In this document: one piece after another, positions 22,290 to 33,850 of the stretch
Layout of the letters: each line of letters opens with the position of its first letter
How positions within the stretch are numbered: position 1 is the first letter of the stretch
From: Cricetomys ansorgei
Lineage: Eukaryota; Chordata; Mammalia; Rodentia; Nesomyidae
Assembly (NCBI GenBank): GCA_026225945.1
Contig: JAMJFZ010003624.1
Span: 8,541,001-8,605,000 of the forward strand
Length of the DNA stretch: 64,000 nucleotides
Direction of reading: 5' to 3'
Translations under genes and position numbers: made by a program
Notes under the pieces: model-generated
What the model saw: only the letters and a program-made list of their open reading frames with translations
What the model was told of the DNA's origin: nothing
Database searches by the model: none

Positions 22290-22412
22290 GTTGTCAGGTG
22301 GCGCGTGCGTGTAACCCCAGCACTCGGGATAGGGGGGCAGGAAGTGGTGAGCGTGAGTACAGCATCATGCACAGTACGTACCACATAGTAAGAACGTGTC
22401 TCAGAACAACAA
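22290..22412 (+). repeat. B1-like SINE (diverged)
   Basis: aggtggcgcgtgcgtgtaac, then cccagcactcggg, later gaacgtgtctcagaacaac. The middle is diverged. Confidence 0.65.
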
Positions 22413-22439
22413 AAACAGCAACAGAAAGGAAAGTTTTAA

Positions 22440-22640
22440 GTATTATTTGTGGCTGAGACAGTTATAATTAGTAATATTTATTAATGTTTATAACTAATAT
22501 TTATAAATTATAATCTTATATTATATATTATTTATAATGTTATAATTTATAATTAGTATTTATTAATATTTATAAACTGGATATCTGGCTTGTTAACTAC
22601 TATTCCATATATTGATAATATAATAGTTAATAATCTTAAC
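22440..22640. repeat. AT-rich stretch with internal duplication
   Basis: About 90 percent A/T. The phrase ataattagtaatatttatta near 22465 recurs as ataattagtatttattaata near 22548. Much of the sequence is self-complementary. Confidence 0.8.
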
Positions 22641-22661
22641 AATCCTACCACAAAATCCTTG

Positions 22662-22785
22662 AGCTGGACGTGGTGGCACACACCTGGAATCCCGGCACTT
22701 GGGAAGCAGAGGCGGAAAGGTTATGATGAGTTTTAGGCCAGCCTGAGCTCCATAGCCAAATCTGACTCAGAAGACCAAAAACCAG
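22662..22785 (+). repeat. B1-like SINE
   Basis: agctggacgtggtggcacac, then cccggcacttgggaagcaga, then ggccagcctgagctccatag. Confidence 0.75.
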
Positions 22786-22787
22786 GC

Positions 22788-22998
22788 TGGGGAGAAGACT
22801 CAGTGGGTAAAGTACTTGCCAGGAAAGCCTAATGGATCCACACAGAGGCCAGACCTGATTACGCGCATGTCTGATCCCCGCGATCCTTTAGAGAGATGCG
22901 GGTGGAGACAGAAGAATCATTTGAAGCTAGCCTGGGCTACAGGCACTGAAAATCAAGGAGTCCTTATTTCAAACAAGAGTTAGAACCATACTGGAGGG
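22788..22998 (+). repeat. B3/B4-type SINE
   Basis: ggctggggagaagactcagt and gggtaaagtacttgcc give the tRNA-derived B2/B3 head. The tail gctagcctgggctacaggc is B1-like. It ends just before the long CA tract. Confidence 0.65.
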
Positions 22999-23062
22999 TT
23001 TCCTCTACCCCCCCCACATGTATGCCCTGGAACATACATGCCCACACTCTATCATACTATCA

Positions 23063-23676
23063 TACACAGACACACACACACACAGATACACAGATACACA
23101 GACACACATACACACACACACACACACAGAGACACATACACACACACAGACACATACACACACATAGACACACACACACATACATACACAGACACACACA
23201 CAGACACACACACACACATACACACACACACATACATACACAGACACACACACAGATACACACACACACACAGATACACAGATACACAGACACACATACA
23301 CACACACACACACGCACATACATACACAGACACACACACAGACACAGACACACACACATACACACACACACATACATACACAGACACACATACACACACA
23401 CACAGATACACAGACACACATACACAGACACACACACATACACACACAGACACATACACACACACAGACAGACACACACACATACACACACACATACACA
23501 GACACACACACATACACACACAGACACATACACACACACATACAGACACACACACATACATACGCACACACACACATACATACACAGACACACATACAGA
23601 CACATACACAGACACATATACACACACACAGACACACACACATACATATACATACACACACACAGATACACACACA

Positions 23677-23713
<37 letters not shown>

Positions 23714-23980
23714 AGACACACATACACAGACACACACATGCATACAGACACACACACAGACATGCATACATAGACACACATACACAGACACACACACAGA
23801 TGCATACATAGACACACACACACAGACACACACAGAGGCACATACACAGACATACACACAGACACACACACAGATACACAGACACACACACAGACACACA
23901 CACAGATGCATACATAGACACATACACACAGACACATACACAGACACACACAGAGACACATGCACACGCAAACACACACA
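23063..23980. repeat. Compound CA satellite-like tract, ~918 bp
   Basis: Nearly continuous CA dinucleotides broken by GA, TA and GC steps at recurring spacing. The phrase cagatacacagatacacaga occurs at 23083 and again at 23271 (offset 188), and a shorter relative starts at 23403, so blocks have been duplicated. The long open frames on both strands (His-Thr and Cys-Val repeats) are by-products of the dinucleotide, not genes. Confidence 0.97.
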
Positions 23981-25727
23981 GAGGGGGCAGGTAGGGAGAG
24001 AGAGTTTTTTTTAGAACCCCAAACAAAGAAAAAAAACTTGCAAACATTATTTTGCATTTGTTATTCATTTATTTTAGATGATGGAGAAGAAGGTTTGTCT
24101 CTCAGAGAAATTTGAAACGTTGTTCGCTGACTCACTTTTAGATGACAGCTTCCCTGTGCCGTATTCCCCAGTGGGGACTCTGCATACCCTGGCCTGGAAC
24201 ACCCTCCAGTTAGACTGCACAGATAATGTAGGGAGCCCCTCCTCTTCTTCTGTATGTAGAATGTTCTGGAAAAGCCCAGAGGCTTCTTCGCCAAGGCCCT
24301 TAATGGCATGAAACAGGAGGGAGAGGCTCACCATTTCCTTCCTCAACCATTTGATTTTATACCAAGAATGTTCTGTGTGTATCACACATTAAAATTGCTC
24401 CCCTTTCCCAAATTCAGACTTATTTTAAAAGTTTCAGTGTTTACAAAATGTACCGTTTTCTAACCTCTTTTTGTACACTTAACTGTGTTTTACTCAGGGC
24501 TCCCTGAGTGGAGAGTTTTTGAAGCCCCTTGGTTTGTGAGGCCACAGTACATTTTCAATTGATAAATACAATTGGGTTTCAGGATGAGGATCGCTTTGAG
24601 AGCACTCAGCAGTGAGTGCACTGCTTTTGAGTCAGCTCACATGCCTCTAAGGATTACTCTTTCTCTAGTAAGGGTGGGTTCAGTATCATAACTGCTTCCC
24701 AGGAGAACAAGCAGTTTCCTCTCCTTGACTTACAAAGGATACACTGAGTCTCTTAATAAAGAACCAAGACACTTATCCAAGGCTTCAGCGAGTCCGTATA
24801 GATGCTGACTCACAGGCTCTTTAAAGATATTAGGCCATTATCATCTCCACGACCCAGAATTTCCCCATCGCCACGCCTTGCAAATGTGCCGGAACCTTTC
24901 GTCGCTCTGCATATTTCCAAAGGTCAACAGGGCTTGTGTTTTGATTAGACTCAAGTGTTGGTTTCCCCGGGTGTTCCAGCCTCTCTCCCTCTGCTCTCCC
25001 CTCTTCATGCCGGCCAGGAGGGAAGGGAGGTAGGAAGGAGTGGGGGGACTCAGACTGACGCTCAGGGGTTCGAATCTCAGCGCAAAGAACCAAACGATCT
25101 AGACGCAATGAATCAGGCCTCGGACTCTCTTCTGGTGGAAGCAGAGATCACTTCAATGCAGGGTATAGGTTACAGATATAGGGCCACAAGCAGGGGAGGG
25201 TCTTTGGTACCCAGGGCTGGGATCCATTGGCTCAGACAATGATATTGGGGTAGCCTCATTTGCGTATGGGGCTCAAGTCTAAGCGTCAAGGTCTTGCAAG
25301 GGCACCTTCTGCACAAGGAGGTGTGGTCTCACAGGGAAAAAGAGGAAGGCACCTTATCAGTGAATGGACCCATCCCTAGGTTCCCAGTTACAGCACAGAT
25401 AAGCACCAACCAAACTACATTCCTTTTGCTTCTGGGAAGCAGGCAATATTTAATATTTAGCTGGGTTCTGTCCAGGGCCAAAGTGAGGAGCAGCTGAAAG
25501 CCTGCCGTTCTCATCTCCTGGGATGACTTGGGGTTCCAAGCCAGCTTTGACCCACTCTTAGCTCTATGACAGTCCCACACTCAAGGAATACCTTTTGGCT
25601 GTAAGAAGGAAAAGACTCTGGTAAAGAAGTGCCCATTCCCTCATCAGTCATCCCTCCCATGAAGAAGCAGGACTCCCACTCTCTAAATTTTAAGCTTAGA
25701 AAACAGACTTATGAAAAACTCAGAAGG

Positions 25728-25802
25728 CTAGAGATGTAGCTCAGAGCACCTGTCTAACATGTGCAAATCCCTAGGTTCAATCTCCCATCACTGTAAAGCA
25801 TA
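25728..25802 (+). repeat. ID-like SINE
   Basis: ctagagatgtagctcagagc, then acctgtctaacatgtgcaaa, then ctaggttcaatctcccatca. tRNA-type A and B box layout. Confidence 0.65.
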
Positions 25803-26210
25803 AACATAAGTCAAAATATAAAGTACAGACATCAACACATTTTTCAAGTTAGATTCACAGGTCTCCATGGAGATTTTTTTTTTCCAGAAAAGGACTCTGG
25901 TGAGACTAAAGGATAGGGGTGAAAAACTAATCAATCCAGAGTCGCAGACATTGATCCAGCTCTTAAGACCTTTACCACCATTGCAAAAATCAGCTGGACT
26001 TGAGTGTCACTCCTCAGGAAATAATATTGCACAATGGTACAGCCAGAAACAGAATGCCCAAGGCCAAAGGGGAAAAACCAAAGTGTCCTTTATAATTTAA
26101 GGAAGGCTATAGTGGAGTAACACATCTCTAAATTCATTTGACGTAGCCTTGAACTCTAGTAGATAAAAGTCACTGACATCAATCCGTTTGTATGTGTTTG
26201 TGTTGTACAG

Positions 26211-26344
26211 GTTCCTTGGAGTCAAATTCAAATCTGTAACTTTCAAAGATTCGGTATTTAAGTCCTGCACCTTTGAAGATGTGACCTCAGTCAACACCTA
26301 CTTCAAGAACTGCACGTTTATTGATACTCTTTTTGAGAACACAG
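26211..26344 (+). CDS. Sv2c: Sv2c coding exon: core of luminal domain LD4
   Basis: This 134-nt exon encodes residues ~501-546, including GVKFKSVTFKDSVFKSCTFE and, later, NTYFKNCTFIDTLFENT. The residue pattern (alternating F and small or polar residues every five) is that of pentapeptide repeats, which fold LD4 into a quadrilateral beta-helix. An N-glycosylation sequon NCT lies at ~N534. In SV2C this domain is the luminal part exposed during vesicle fusion. It is the established protein receptor region for botulinum neurotoxin A, whose binding segment is usually mapped to about 529-566. The donor is gtaggt. The last codon is split G|AT. Confidence 0.96.
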
Positions 26345-27895
26345 GTAGGTATGGCTTACACTACCTACAGTGGTAGCAAGGAGCCTTCAAAGGGCCTCTG
26401 TCTTAGAAGAAATATCATAATCTTGTGACCGTGGGGCCAGAGGCTTATGTGACAAGTGAAGATTAAATTGTGAATGAACAATTCTCCTGAATCAGGTTGA
26501 ATCAGAAGCAGGCTGCTATTGTTTTGCTTTCTTGGATTTAATGTAGAACTTATCCAAGTTCAAAGCTGGATAAATACATACATACATGCATACATACATA
26601 CAAAATCAACCTTTGGGAAATACTTCTTAAAGTAAACGATTATTAACCTGTGGGTTCATTCATTTTGATACTCTTGATCTTACAACCTGGTTCTTGCTTA
26701 AGAAAGTCTGTCTAACGCTCCACTTCACAGTGTGTGGCTGTGCTCAGTAAGTCACGGTGCTTTAGTCCCATGTGTGTAATGGAGTTTCAGAAACTCCCCC
26801 GGAGAAATAAAGGAAGTGAACAACCGGGTCGGAGTCATCAGACTCTCGTGATTTCAGACAGTTTTCACAATACCTGAGGCTTGGAAAAGTTAAGAGATTT
26901 ATCCACAATAAATGACCCAGTGATTCTAGTAACAAGCCGCCTTGGAGTCCTGGTCTGTGTGGCTGTAGTATCCACACTTTCTAGTTCCCACATATTTGTC
27001 CTAAATCACATCCCAGCACTGCAGGAAGATGGGCACCTGCCCTGTGGACGGCCCTGCCTTTTCGTTGCTCAGTCAGGAGCCAGTTCTGCCCTGCTCCAGT
27101 GAGAAGCTCCAGTGAGGCCAAGTGTTTCCTAGACAATCCATTTGACTCCAGAAGACCAGCTCTTCGGAGGGAGTCTGGAGAGTAGGTAACTCCTGACCAG
27201 CAAGAAAGATGATGGCTTTGACCAGGGCTCCTTTAGCAGAACCCAGCACCATATAAAATCCTCTTGGAGAGAGAAGTTCAACAAGAGCAACAACAAAGCG
27301 TATGGAATGAATGCGGGTGGCCTTCGTGGGAAACTGATCCTCGTTCTTCTATCAATTTATCTACATAGACCTTAAACTTTAAATGCAGCTCCAAGGACTC
27401 CAAGAGAGTCCTGTTCCTTCTGTGCACCTCATGGCCCCTAAAGATAACAAGGACCGGGTCGATATATGTCTATTTTTAAACACTGCTTTAATAATTGTAT
27501 TATTGAACCTACTGCTACTAAAAATGTCTTTATCTAACACTGTGAATAACATGACGGAATACTGTAAAGGTGTAAGTGGTACACCTTTAGCAAGGGCCAT
27601 CCATAGGGAATCAAGATAATTGGACACTCTGGTTAATTTATTCCCTTCTCCATCAAAGGGAGGCCCTCCATGCTGCTACTTTGTAATGTGAGGCCCCAGA
27701 CTAGCTCTCAAGCTCTGACAGAGAGACACAAATAGTCAAGCCAGCCCCGGTCATTGGACCCTCGTGGAACTGGCCGTATTGCAATTCTTTGCTGAAGTCT
27801 CAGTGGGCTCCCTGGGACGCCCACATCTGTTACTTGCACCTGACAAGATGCAAGTTGGAATTGAAAGATTTTATTTGTTTCTGTTGTTTCTACAG
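26345..27895 (+). other. Sv2c: Sv2c intron, 1.55 kb
   Basis: Contains a short (CATA)n run near 26570-26600 and an old MIR in antisense (about 26855-26995). The 27000-27890 part shows no clear repeat or gene. The acceptor follows a T-rich tract: ttgtttctacag. Confidence 0.85.
26855..26995 (-). repeat. MIR SINE fragment
   Basis: Antisense MIR wording: cctgaggcttggaaaagtta, then agagatttatccacaataaa, then ttggagtcctggtctgtgtg. These match the antisense MIR run for ...GAGGCTCAGAGAGGTTAAG...TTGCCC... at ancient divergence. Confidence 0.6.
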
Positions 27896-28099
27896 ATTTT
27901 GAGCCGTATAAATTCATTGACAGTGAATTTCAAAACTGCTCATTTCTTCACAACAAGACGGGGTGCCAGATTACTTTCGATGATGACTATAGTGCCTACT
28001 GGATATATTTTGTCAACTTCCTCGGGACATTGGCAGTGTTACCAGGAAATATCGTATCTGCTCTCCTGATGGACAGAATTGGGCGCTTAACGATGCTAG
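27896..28099 (+). CDS. Sv2c: Sv2c coding exon: end of LD4, TM8 and DRIGRL motif
   Basis: This 204-nt exon encodes residues ~546-614. It begins FEPYKFIDSEFQNCSFLHNK and carries sequons NCS (~N559) and NKT (~N565). TM8 follows (about 578-600: YWIYFVNFLGTLAVLPGNIV), then SALLMDRIGRLTML. DRIGRL is the MFS motif-A-like loop between TM8 and TM9. The N559 sugar is known to contribute to toxin binding in SV2C. Residue ~563 is Leu here, where I recall Phe in human SV2C (see findings). The donor is gtgtgt. Confidence 0.96.
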
Positions 28100-28582
28100 G
28101 TGTGTGCTTATATTCACAGGAAGGAAAACAGCTGCCTGTGTGCCCTAGAGGGAACCAGTCTCCTGCCTTGTGTGTGCATTAGAGGGAACCGGTCTCCCGC
28201 ATTCTTCCCTGCCCCTTAGGAATGCTTGTCTATAAAAATCCCCTCGGCCTTTCCTTTGAACTGAACTGTAGTGAAAAGTGTCCAACGACATTTCATATGA
28301 GCCATCTCCATGAGTTACAGACCGAGAAACTAATTATGTGTAACTGATGTGTATTTTCCCATTTAAGTAGATGAATAACGATGAGGATATTTGTACTTGT
28401 CACATTAAAAAGGCGTTCAGACTGTCTTTCAAACAGGTGGACGCGCTTGAACCTGAGTCTACGGAGCCCAGTCTCTAGCTTCCCCATGGAGCTATCTCCT
28501 TGAGAGAGTTCCAAGACCCACCCGAAGGTCCTCACTTTACCGAGACGACAGAAAATACTCAACTTTTGTCCTCCGTTGGCAG
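28100..28582 (+). other. Sv2c: Sv2c intron, 483 bp
   Basis: Short intron. A ~33-bp imperfect tandem duplication sits at 28138-28203, only ~40 bp past the donor. The acceptor is ccgttggcag. Confidence 0.85.
28138..28203. repeat. Imperfect tandem duplication, two ~33-bp copies
   Basis: Copy 1 at 28138-28169 and copy 2 at 28170-28203 share tagagggaacc(a/g)gtctcc and a similar start (gtgtgccc against gtgtgtgc). Confidence 0.85.
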
Positions 28583-28742
28583 GTGGTTCCATGGTGCTCT
28601 CGGGGATCAGCTGCTTCTTCCTGTGGTTTGGCACCAGCGAATCCATGATGATAGGCATGTTGTGTCTCTACAATGGACTGACCATCTCAGCGTGGAATTC
28701 TCTTGATGTAGTCACAGTGGAACTGTACCCCACAGACCGGAG
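28583..28742 (+). CDS. Sv2c: Sv2c coding exon: TM9 and TM10
   Basis: This 160-nt exon encodes residues ~614-667. TM9 is GSMVLSGISCFFLWFGT (about 614-631). TM10 runs from about 635 to 657, including MLCLYNGLTISAWNSLDVVT. It ends VELYPTDR plus a split AG|G arginine. The VELYPTxxRATGFG stretch across this and the next exon is the PTxxR motif of SLC22 and sugar transporters on the cytoplasmic side of TM10. The ESMMIGMLCLYNGLTIS wording fits SV2C. The donor is gtaggc and the acceptor is gttggcag. Confidence 0.96.
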
Positions 28743-29142
28743 GTAGGCTGACGTGGGATCACTGAGAGGTCATGACAGAAATAAGCGAGCTATCACTCCC
28801 AAGGCAGCAAGAATCCACCAAATATCCAGCCTGGGAACTTGTAGGTTATGGCTGTATCTTTTTAAAAGATTCCTAGCAGAAGTTACTAGGACAGTGAAAA
28901 AAAATTTAATTATGTCCATGATTTAACATGTCGGCTAATAGTAACAGGGAGCTGTAACATCACAGTGACAATTAGGATTGGATAGCCTGTCTGGACCGCC
29001 ATCTTGAGTACTTACCAGTCCTATGAGGGTCGTTACCTTGCATTTACAGGTAGCTGCATTAGCAACAACAAAGGGTTCTAGAAGGTATCTCTTGACCTTT
29101 CTAGTTCGTTGGAGGAAAGTCTAACATATTGATAATTACAGA

Positions 29143-29431
29143 TAGGAGGCTGGAGAGATGACTTAGTGGGTGAAGCACTTGCAGTGCCAAGTATGAAGAC
29201 CCAGAACCCACACGAATCTGAGCATAGCACAGATTCCGTCTGAAATCCCAGTCCTCCTAGCCGGGGGCCAGGTGGGGGCAAAACCAGGAAAGTCCCCAGA
29301 AACTCATGGGCCAGCCGGCCCAGGGCACTCTGCATTGGACAACAAAGACTCTTTCTCAAAGTGGGAAGAGGGGACCAACACCTGAGGTTGTCCTCTGACC
29401 TCCACAATGTACTGTGACTTGCACATATATG

Positions 29432-29470
<39 letters not shown>
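29143..29470 (+). repeat. B2/B3-type SINE with terminal (CA)n
   Basis: ggctggagagatgacttagt, then gggtgaagcacttgc, later ttgtcctctgacctccacaa, ending in about 16 CA units (29439-29470). Confidence 0.8.
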
Positions 29471-29472
<2 letters not shown>

Positions 29473-31319
29473 TTCTAAGGCGAATGTTGGTACCGGGATA
29501 CTTACTCGTTCAGTCCCCAGAAGGAGACATGGATACTGTGGGCATCGTATCAGAGAGGGCTGGGTAGAACCCCAGCAGCTGAATTTAATGTAACTACATT
29601 AAAAGCACGGAAGTCCTGTTTTGCCATCTGACGTGAGCTGAAACATATGCCTTGTGCCGTCTTTTATTTCGTGCAAAGTTCCCACGTTTCCTCTGCGCTG
29701 GAGTATTCTGTAGTCCTTGAGAAGAAAGGGAAGTCCGCCCACAAAAGGACTACACTGAGGATATGGGCTCTTGATTTGTTACTGATCCTGTATCCTCCCT
29801 CTGACTTTATTTTGTCAGTTATTGACCACCCCTGAATATATCCTGTACAGGGCTGGCTCACATATTTATTCTCCGGGAACATCTTTTCCTGGCTTATAAG
29901 ACCTGTTTTGGTACCCATATGCCTAACTTCCTACAGAGCACCCACAACCCAAGAACCTAAGACACCTGCTTATCAAACATTCTCAATCCCATCCTTGGTC
30001 AACTCTCTGTCGTGTTCTCAGCAATGAGAAGAACCATACAGTCTGCACACAGCACCTCCTAGACCCATCGCACCCCAGTGCGTAGCGAGAACACTGGGTT
30101 TTCCTTCGTCCACCTCTCATTGAAAACTGAGCCAACAAAATTGGAAATTGACTGGTACATTTTAAATCATACCCTTCGCATTAAAGAGGGGCTGTGAGAG
30201 CCTCCTTCCCATTCATTTTACATTGTGAGTTTGATGATATTTTAGATTAAATTGACCGGTGGCATAACTCATAGGAGGATGAGTGACGAGTAGTCTCTCG
30301 GGAAGGGGCACTGGCTTAGAAAAGGAAAAAAAGAAAAACTCAGGAATTGAGTAGACCCTTCCTCTAAGTATCATGGATCTGCCCTGATTCTGTGCTGGGG
30401 AAGATGAAATACCGAGCAAAGGAATAACGAGCTTGCCGTGTGTTCACTTGGGTCCTCCAGGAAAGAAGCAGGCAGGAAGCGGGCGGGGTGTTCGAGGACT
30501 GGGGAAAGCCCTGCGTGGCACTTCCTCTCAGCAGAGGACGGGCACATGTCCGTTACAGTGGTGTGGTTGGGTCTTCGGGAGGAAGAGACATGGTAGTTGC
30601 TGTGTCCGAGAGAGACTCTTGAAAGAGTAGTGTCTAAACTTGGACCTGAAGGATAGTTGGTTACAGGCACACAAAGACACGGGAAGAGCAGCATGGTCTA
30701 GGAAATGCCCCTCCCAAAAGCTCTGGAAGGAAGAGAGCTGGCAAAGTTCAACAGAGTCTCAGCCATAGAGGCTAACCCAATGATCGCCCCCTGATGACAA
30801 GAAGAGGGGGCTAATGGAGAGAAAGACAAAATCAGACATGGGTTGAGAGCTCACTCTAATGCCCAGAGAGGAGACAGGAATCTCATTGCATGGCCCCCCA
30901 AGGAGACAGAGGCCATCTAGAGAAAATGTACATGGGAAAAAAGAGAAGTCGAAATTCCACGTGTTAATGGATACTCAGGAAAAAAAACAAGAAAGGAAAA
31001 CTGCCTTAGAGTGGATATTGGAGTGAGAATAGTGGTTAGATATTGGAGTGAAGAAGAGATGTTGTCAAAAAGGGATCCTTGTTTCTGCTTGCACAGTTGA
31101 ACAGGATGTTGAGGTGTGGCCACTGTGGAGCAGAATCTTCAGACTGGGGTCAGGGAGATAGTGAGTTCCATTCGGAGGAGGTTGAATTTCCATGTCTGCA
31201 ATGGGACTGTCCAGTGAGCATTTGAATATCTATGTTGGAAGCAGAAAGTTGTCGGAGAACTGGGGGTCGAGCCCACTGACTGACTCATTCTTAGGGTGTG
31301 ACTATCATGGGCCCGGAGA

Positions 31320-31660
31320 GGTTTCAGTCACGGGGATACAGCAGTGGTCAGGCAGCAAACCTAGCCTTAATGGAGCCTGTACTCTGGTTTGGGGGAGACA
31401 GTCAATAAACTACTAGAGAAATAATGTGAAAATGGCATATCAACTGGTGCTGAGCGTTATAGAGAAAAGCAAAGCTACCCAGGGCATAGAGAACGCACGC
31501 GTGATGGAGAGCTGTGATTGTGATAGCGTGGTCCGGGGAGACGTAGATCCTGTGAGTGACACTTGAGTAGATGCTTTGAAAGAACTTTCAAGACATAGGT
31601 AACAGTAAGCGAATAGGGCCTAAGGATGAGAGAGGAAGGGACCAGTCGGAGGAGGGACTG
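31320..31660 (-). repeat. L2 LINE 3' fragment, antisense
   Basis: ggggatacagcagtggtcag, then tgtactctggtttgggggag, then acagtcaataaactac. This is the reverse complement of the L2 3' region that ends ...CCCCCAC...CACTGCTGTATCCCC. The match is clear by eye over about 100 bp and weaker after that. Confidence 0.65.
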
Positions 31661-32442
31661 AACTGGGCTTGTGCACATTCTATGTCCCCGCTCAAGAGTC
31701 GTCTTTCTAATCCCTCTCTCTCTGTCAAAACTGTAAACTCACAAACCCTAAGTGCAGCCATGTGGCCTCATGTGTTCCCTGTTCAGTTTGCTTTTTGGCC
31801 AGCTTGTCTGTCTTCAAGCCCAGCCTGTGGCTTTCTGCTGCCACCCTGTGGCTGTGGCCGAGTTCTCCCGTTCACACCTCCTATGTCCTTCAACCTAGTG
31901 GCGCTCCCTCCCTGGCGCTCAGGCCTGAAACCACACCTGAGAGGTGATGTAACCCAGGCTCACACAGCATCATCGCTCAGGCCTCCGGCCCCCAGAGCCA
32001 GCCCTTTGGGGTGTGCATCCTTCCTGCAGTGAGTTCCTGCCTGTCCCTGGCTACTGGCCTCCTCCTTCCTGTGCTCTGTGTGTGCACAATTCAGCTCACG
32101 TCTGCTAGCCTCTGCTGGTCTTGATGGTTGTGGCTGTCCCCTAGGTCTGTGGACTTTTTCTTTCTCGGTGAGCTACAATCAACCCACTGGTCAGAGCTGA
32201 CCCCCTAACTCCCTCCCCTCGGGACTGCTCTCGCTCTGACAGACACTGCCATTTCCTTCTCAACAGTCAACCAGCAATCCTGACTCTCTTACTGACCATC
32301 TGTGTGTCTGTAGGGAGACCACGCAGCCAGCCTGGGCCTCGGCTGTTTGAAATGTGAGATGAAGACTGAAATAAATAGCAGGTTGAGTCCCTTCTGCTGG
32401 CAGCAAAGCCTCGCCACCATCAATCTGCTGTTCTATAATAGC

Positions 32443-32461
32443 TTTTTTTTTTTTTTTTTTT
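32443..32461. repeat. Poly(T) run, 19 nt
   Basis: A run of 19 T inside the last Sv2c intron. It may be the tail of a decayed minus-strand retroposon, but none is recognisable next to it. Confidence 0.9.
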
Positions 32462-32654
32462 GAGATTTTGATATGAAGGAATTTTTCAACTACCCGACCA
32501 ACCTATGTATTCCTGGCTTACTCTTCTCTATGCCATAACCATTACATTATATTTGTTTGCATTTTTCCCATGTGATTACACGTTGGCCACTTCAGCAGAG
32601 ACAGGTTTTTTATTTTTATTTTTTGTCTCTTGCAGTTAAAAGAGGAGCGCGAGA

Positions 32655-32815
32655 GCTGAGCCTGGTGGCCTGCATCTGTAATCCCAGGACTGGGGAGACC
32701 GAGGCAGAAGGACTGGGATTACAGATTTTAGCCCAGCCTGGGCTACATAGCACATTTCAGGCTAGCCTGGTCTATGCAGCAAAACTGTGTCTCTGAAAAA
32801 AGAAGGGGAACACAT
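32655..32815 (+). repeat. B1-like SINE
   Basis: gagcctggtggcctgcatct, then gtaatcccaggactgggga, later ggctagcctggtctatgcag and a gaaaaaagaagg tail. Internal wording is partly duplicated. Confidence 0.7.
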
Positions 32816-33459
32816 GCTGCCTTCACCACAGCCCCGCAGTGTGTGAAAACAGGGTAGATGAGAAGCAGATGTGGAAAGGAGTCACCCTGCCCGTTCTTGA
32901 GCTCCAGGGAAGTCACCTCTCTCTGCTCCGGGTCCTGAACAAGTCCTTGCATGAAAGGGCCGCAGACATCACGATGTAGGACCAGCACGAGCACTCGCTT
33001 GTGAGCTCGTAAGGTGTCCGAGTCCTTGTTCAAACATAGAGCGCAAAAGCATGTGAGCTCCAGGACCCGGAGTCACACCAAGAGTACCATGCCAATAGTT
33101 TGAGTCTGCTGGGCTCAGAGGATGCCCGTTTGCCCATTGTGCTAAGGGTAGGGCATTCTTTCCAATCAACTGCATGCCCTAAGCCCTGTTCATATCACCA
33201 ATGAAAACCCATCTCCACGCTCATTGACGCCACCCCTCATGCCAGCTCCTAGGGTGATGCTTTTAGGTAGTTGTTGCCTGCTGACTCTTCACGGATCGCC
33301 TCTAAATTCTGCGCTACATGTTAGTGAACCACACTACGTGACGATGGGCGATTAGTGTTTGTGTTTCCTGTCCGGCCCTAACTAAACCATTGATTCCTTA
33401 AGAATAGGACTTTGTCTTCCCCATTTGCTGAATGAATGAAATGCACATTTTCAGTGAGC

Positions 33460-33570
33460 ATGGTGGCCCCTAGATCAGAGCTTAGAATCAAAGGCAGGAG
33501 GAGGATCACCAGTTCATGGCAAGCCTAGGTTACATAGACCCTGTCTCGGGGGGGGGGGGGGGGGGGGCGG
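33460..33570 (+). repeat. B1-like SINE ending in poly(G)
   Basis: gtgagcatggtggcccctag ... ttacatagaccctgtctcgg, then 20 G at 33548-33567 where an A tail would be expected. Confidence 0.65.
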
Positions 33571-33624
33571 GGAGGACCACAAAATAAAACTCGTTGCTGG
33601 ATTAAATAATTAATTATTCCTCTA

Positions 33625-33850
33625 CAGTGTTAGACGTCAGCTGGACGCTGGGACAAGTCCTTTCGCCTTCCTAGGCCTTGTTTTCCTCCTCTGTGAATCA
33701 GAGGGTGAATGAGGTGATGTGCTGAGTATTTTAGATGTTAATGGTACCCAGGGCTCTCACCCTAGTAGAGCAGATATTCTTACCTCGTTTGCAGAGTAGG
33801 GAACAAGGCCCAGCATGAAAGTAACTTGTCCAGGGTCACTTAGTCTCAGA
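33625..33850. repeat. Two MIR fragments in opposite orientation
   Basis: 33630-33720 reads sense MIR (ggacaagtcctttcgccttc, then tgttttcctcctctgtgaat). 33775-33850 reads antisense MIR (tcttacctcgtttgcagagt, then aagtaacttgtccagggtca). Confidence 0.6.

Larger units (their letters stand above)
20971..26210 (+). other. Sv2c: Sv2c intron, 5.24 kb
   Basis: Rich in simple DNA: a C tract (21283-21332), a TG run (21945-21994), an AT-rich duplicated stretch (22440-22640) and the ~918-bp CA satellite-like tract (23063-23980). It also holds B1/B3 copies at 22.29-23.0 kb and an ID-like copy at 25.73-25.80 kb. The block 24060-25600 has no clear repeat and no recognisable gene. The acceptor is gttgtacag. 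Confidence 0.8.

Noticed and set aside
23063..23980. Regularly interrupted repeats resembling an array (CRISPR-like)
   Set aside because: The genome is mammalian, and the spacers are the same dinucleotide as the repeats.
23005..24068. Long open frames on both strands (up to 350 codons) of Cys-Val or His-Thr repeats
   Set aside because: They are the direct translation of the CA/TG tract in several frames and have no gene-like start, domain or composition.
31682..32032. 116-codon + strand open frame
   Set aside because: C/T-rich composition with no domain. It is intronic and overlaps no recognised coding exon.
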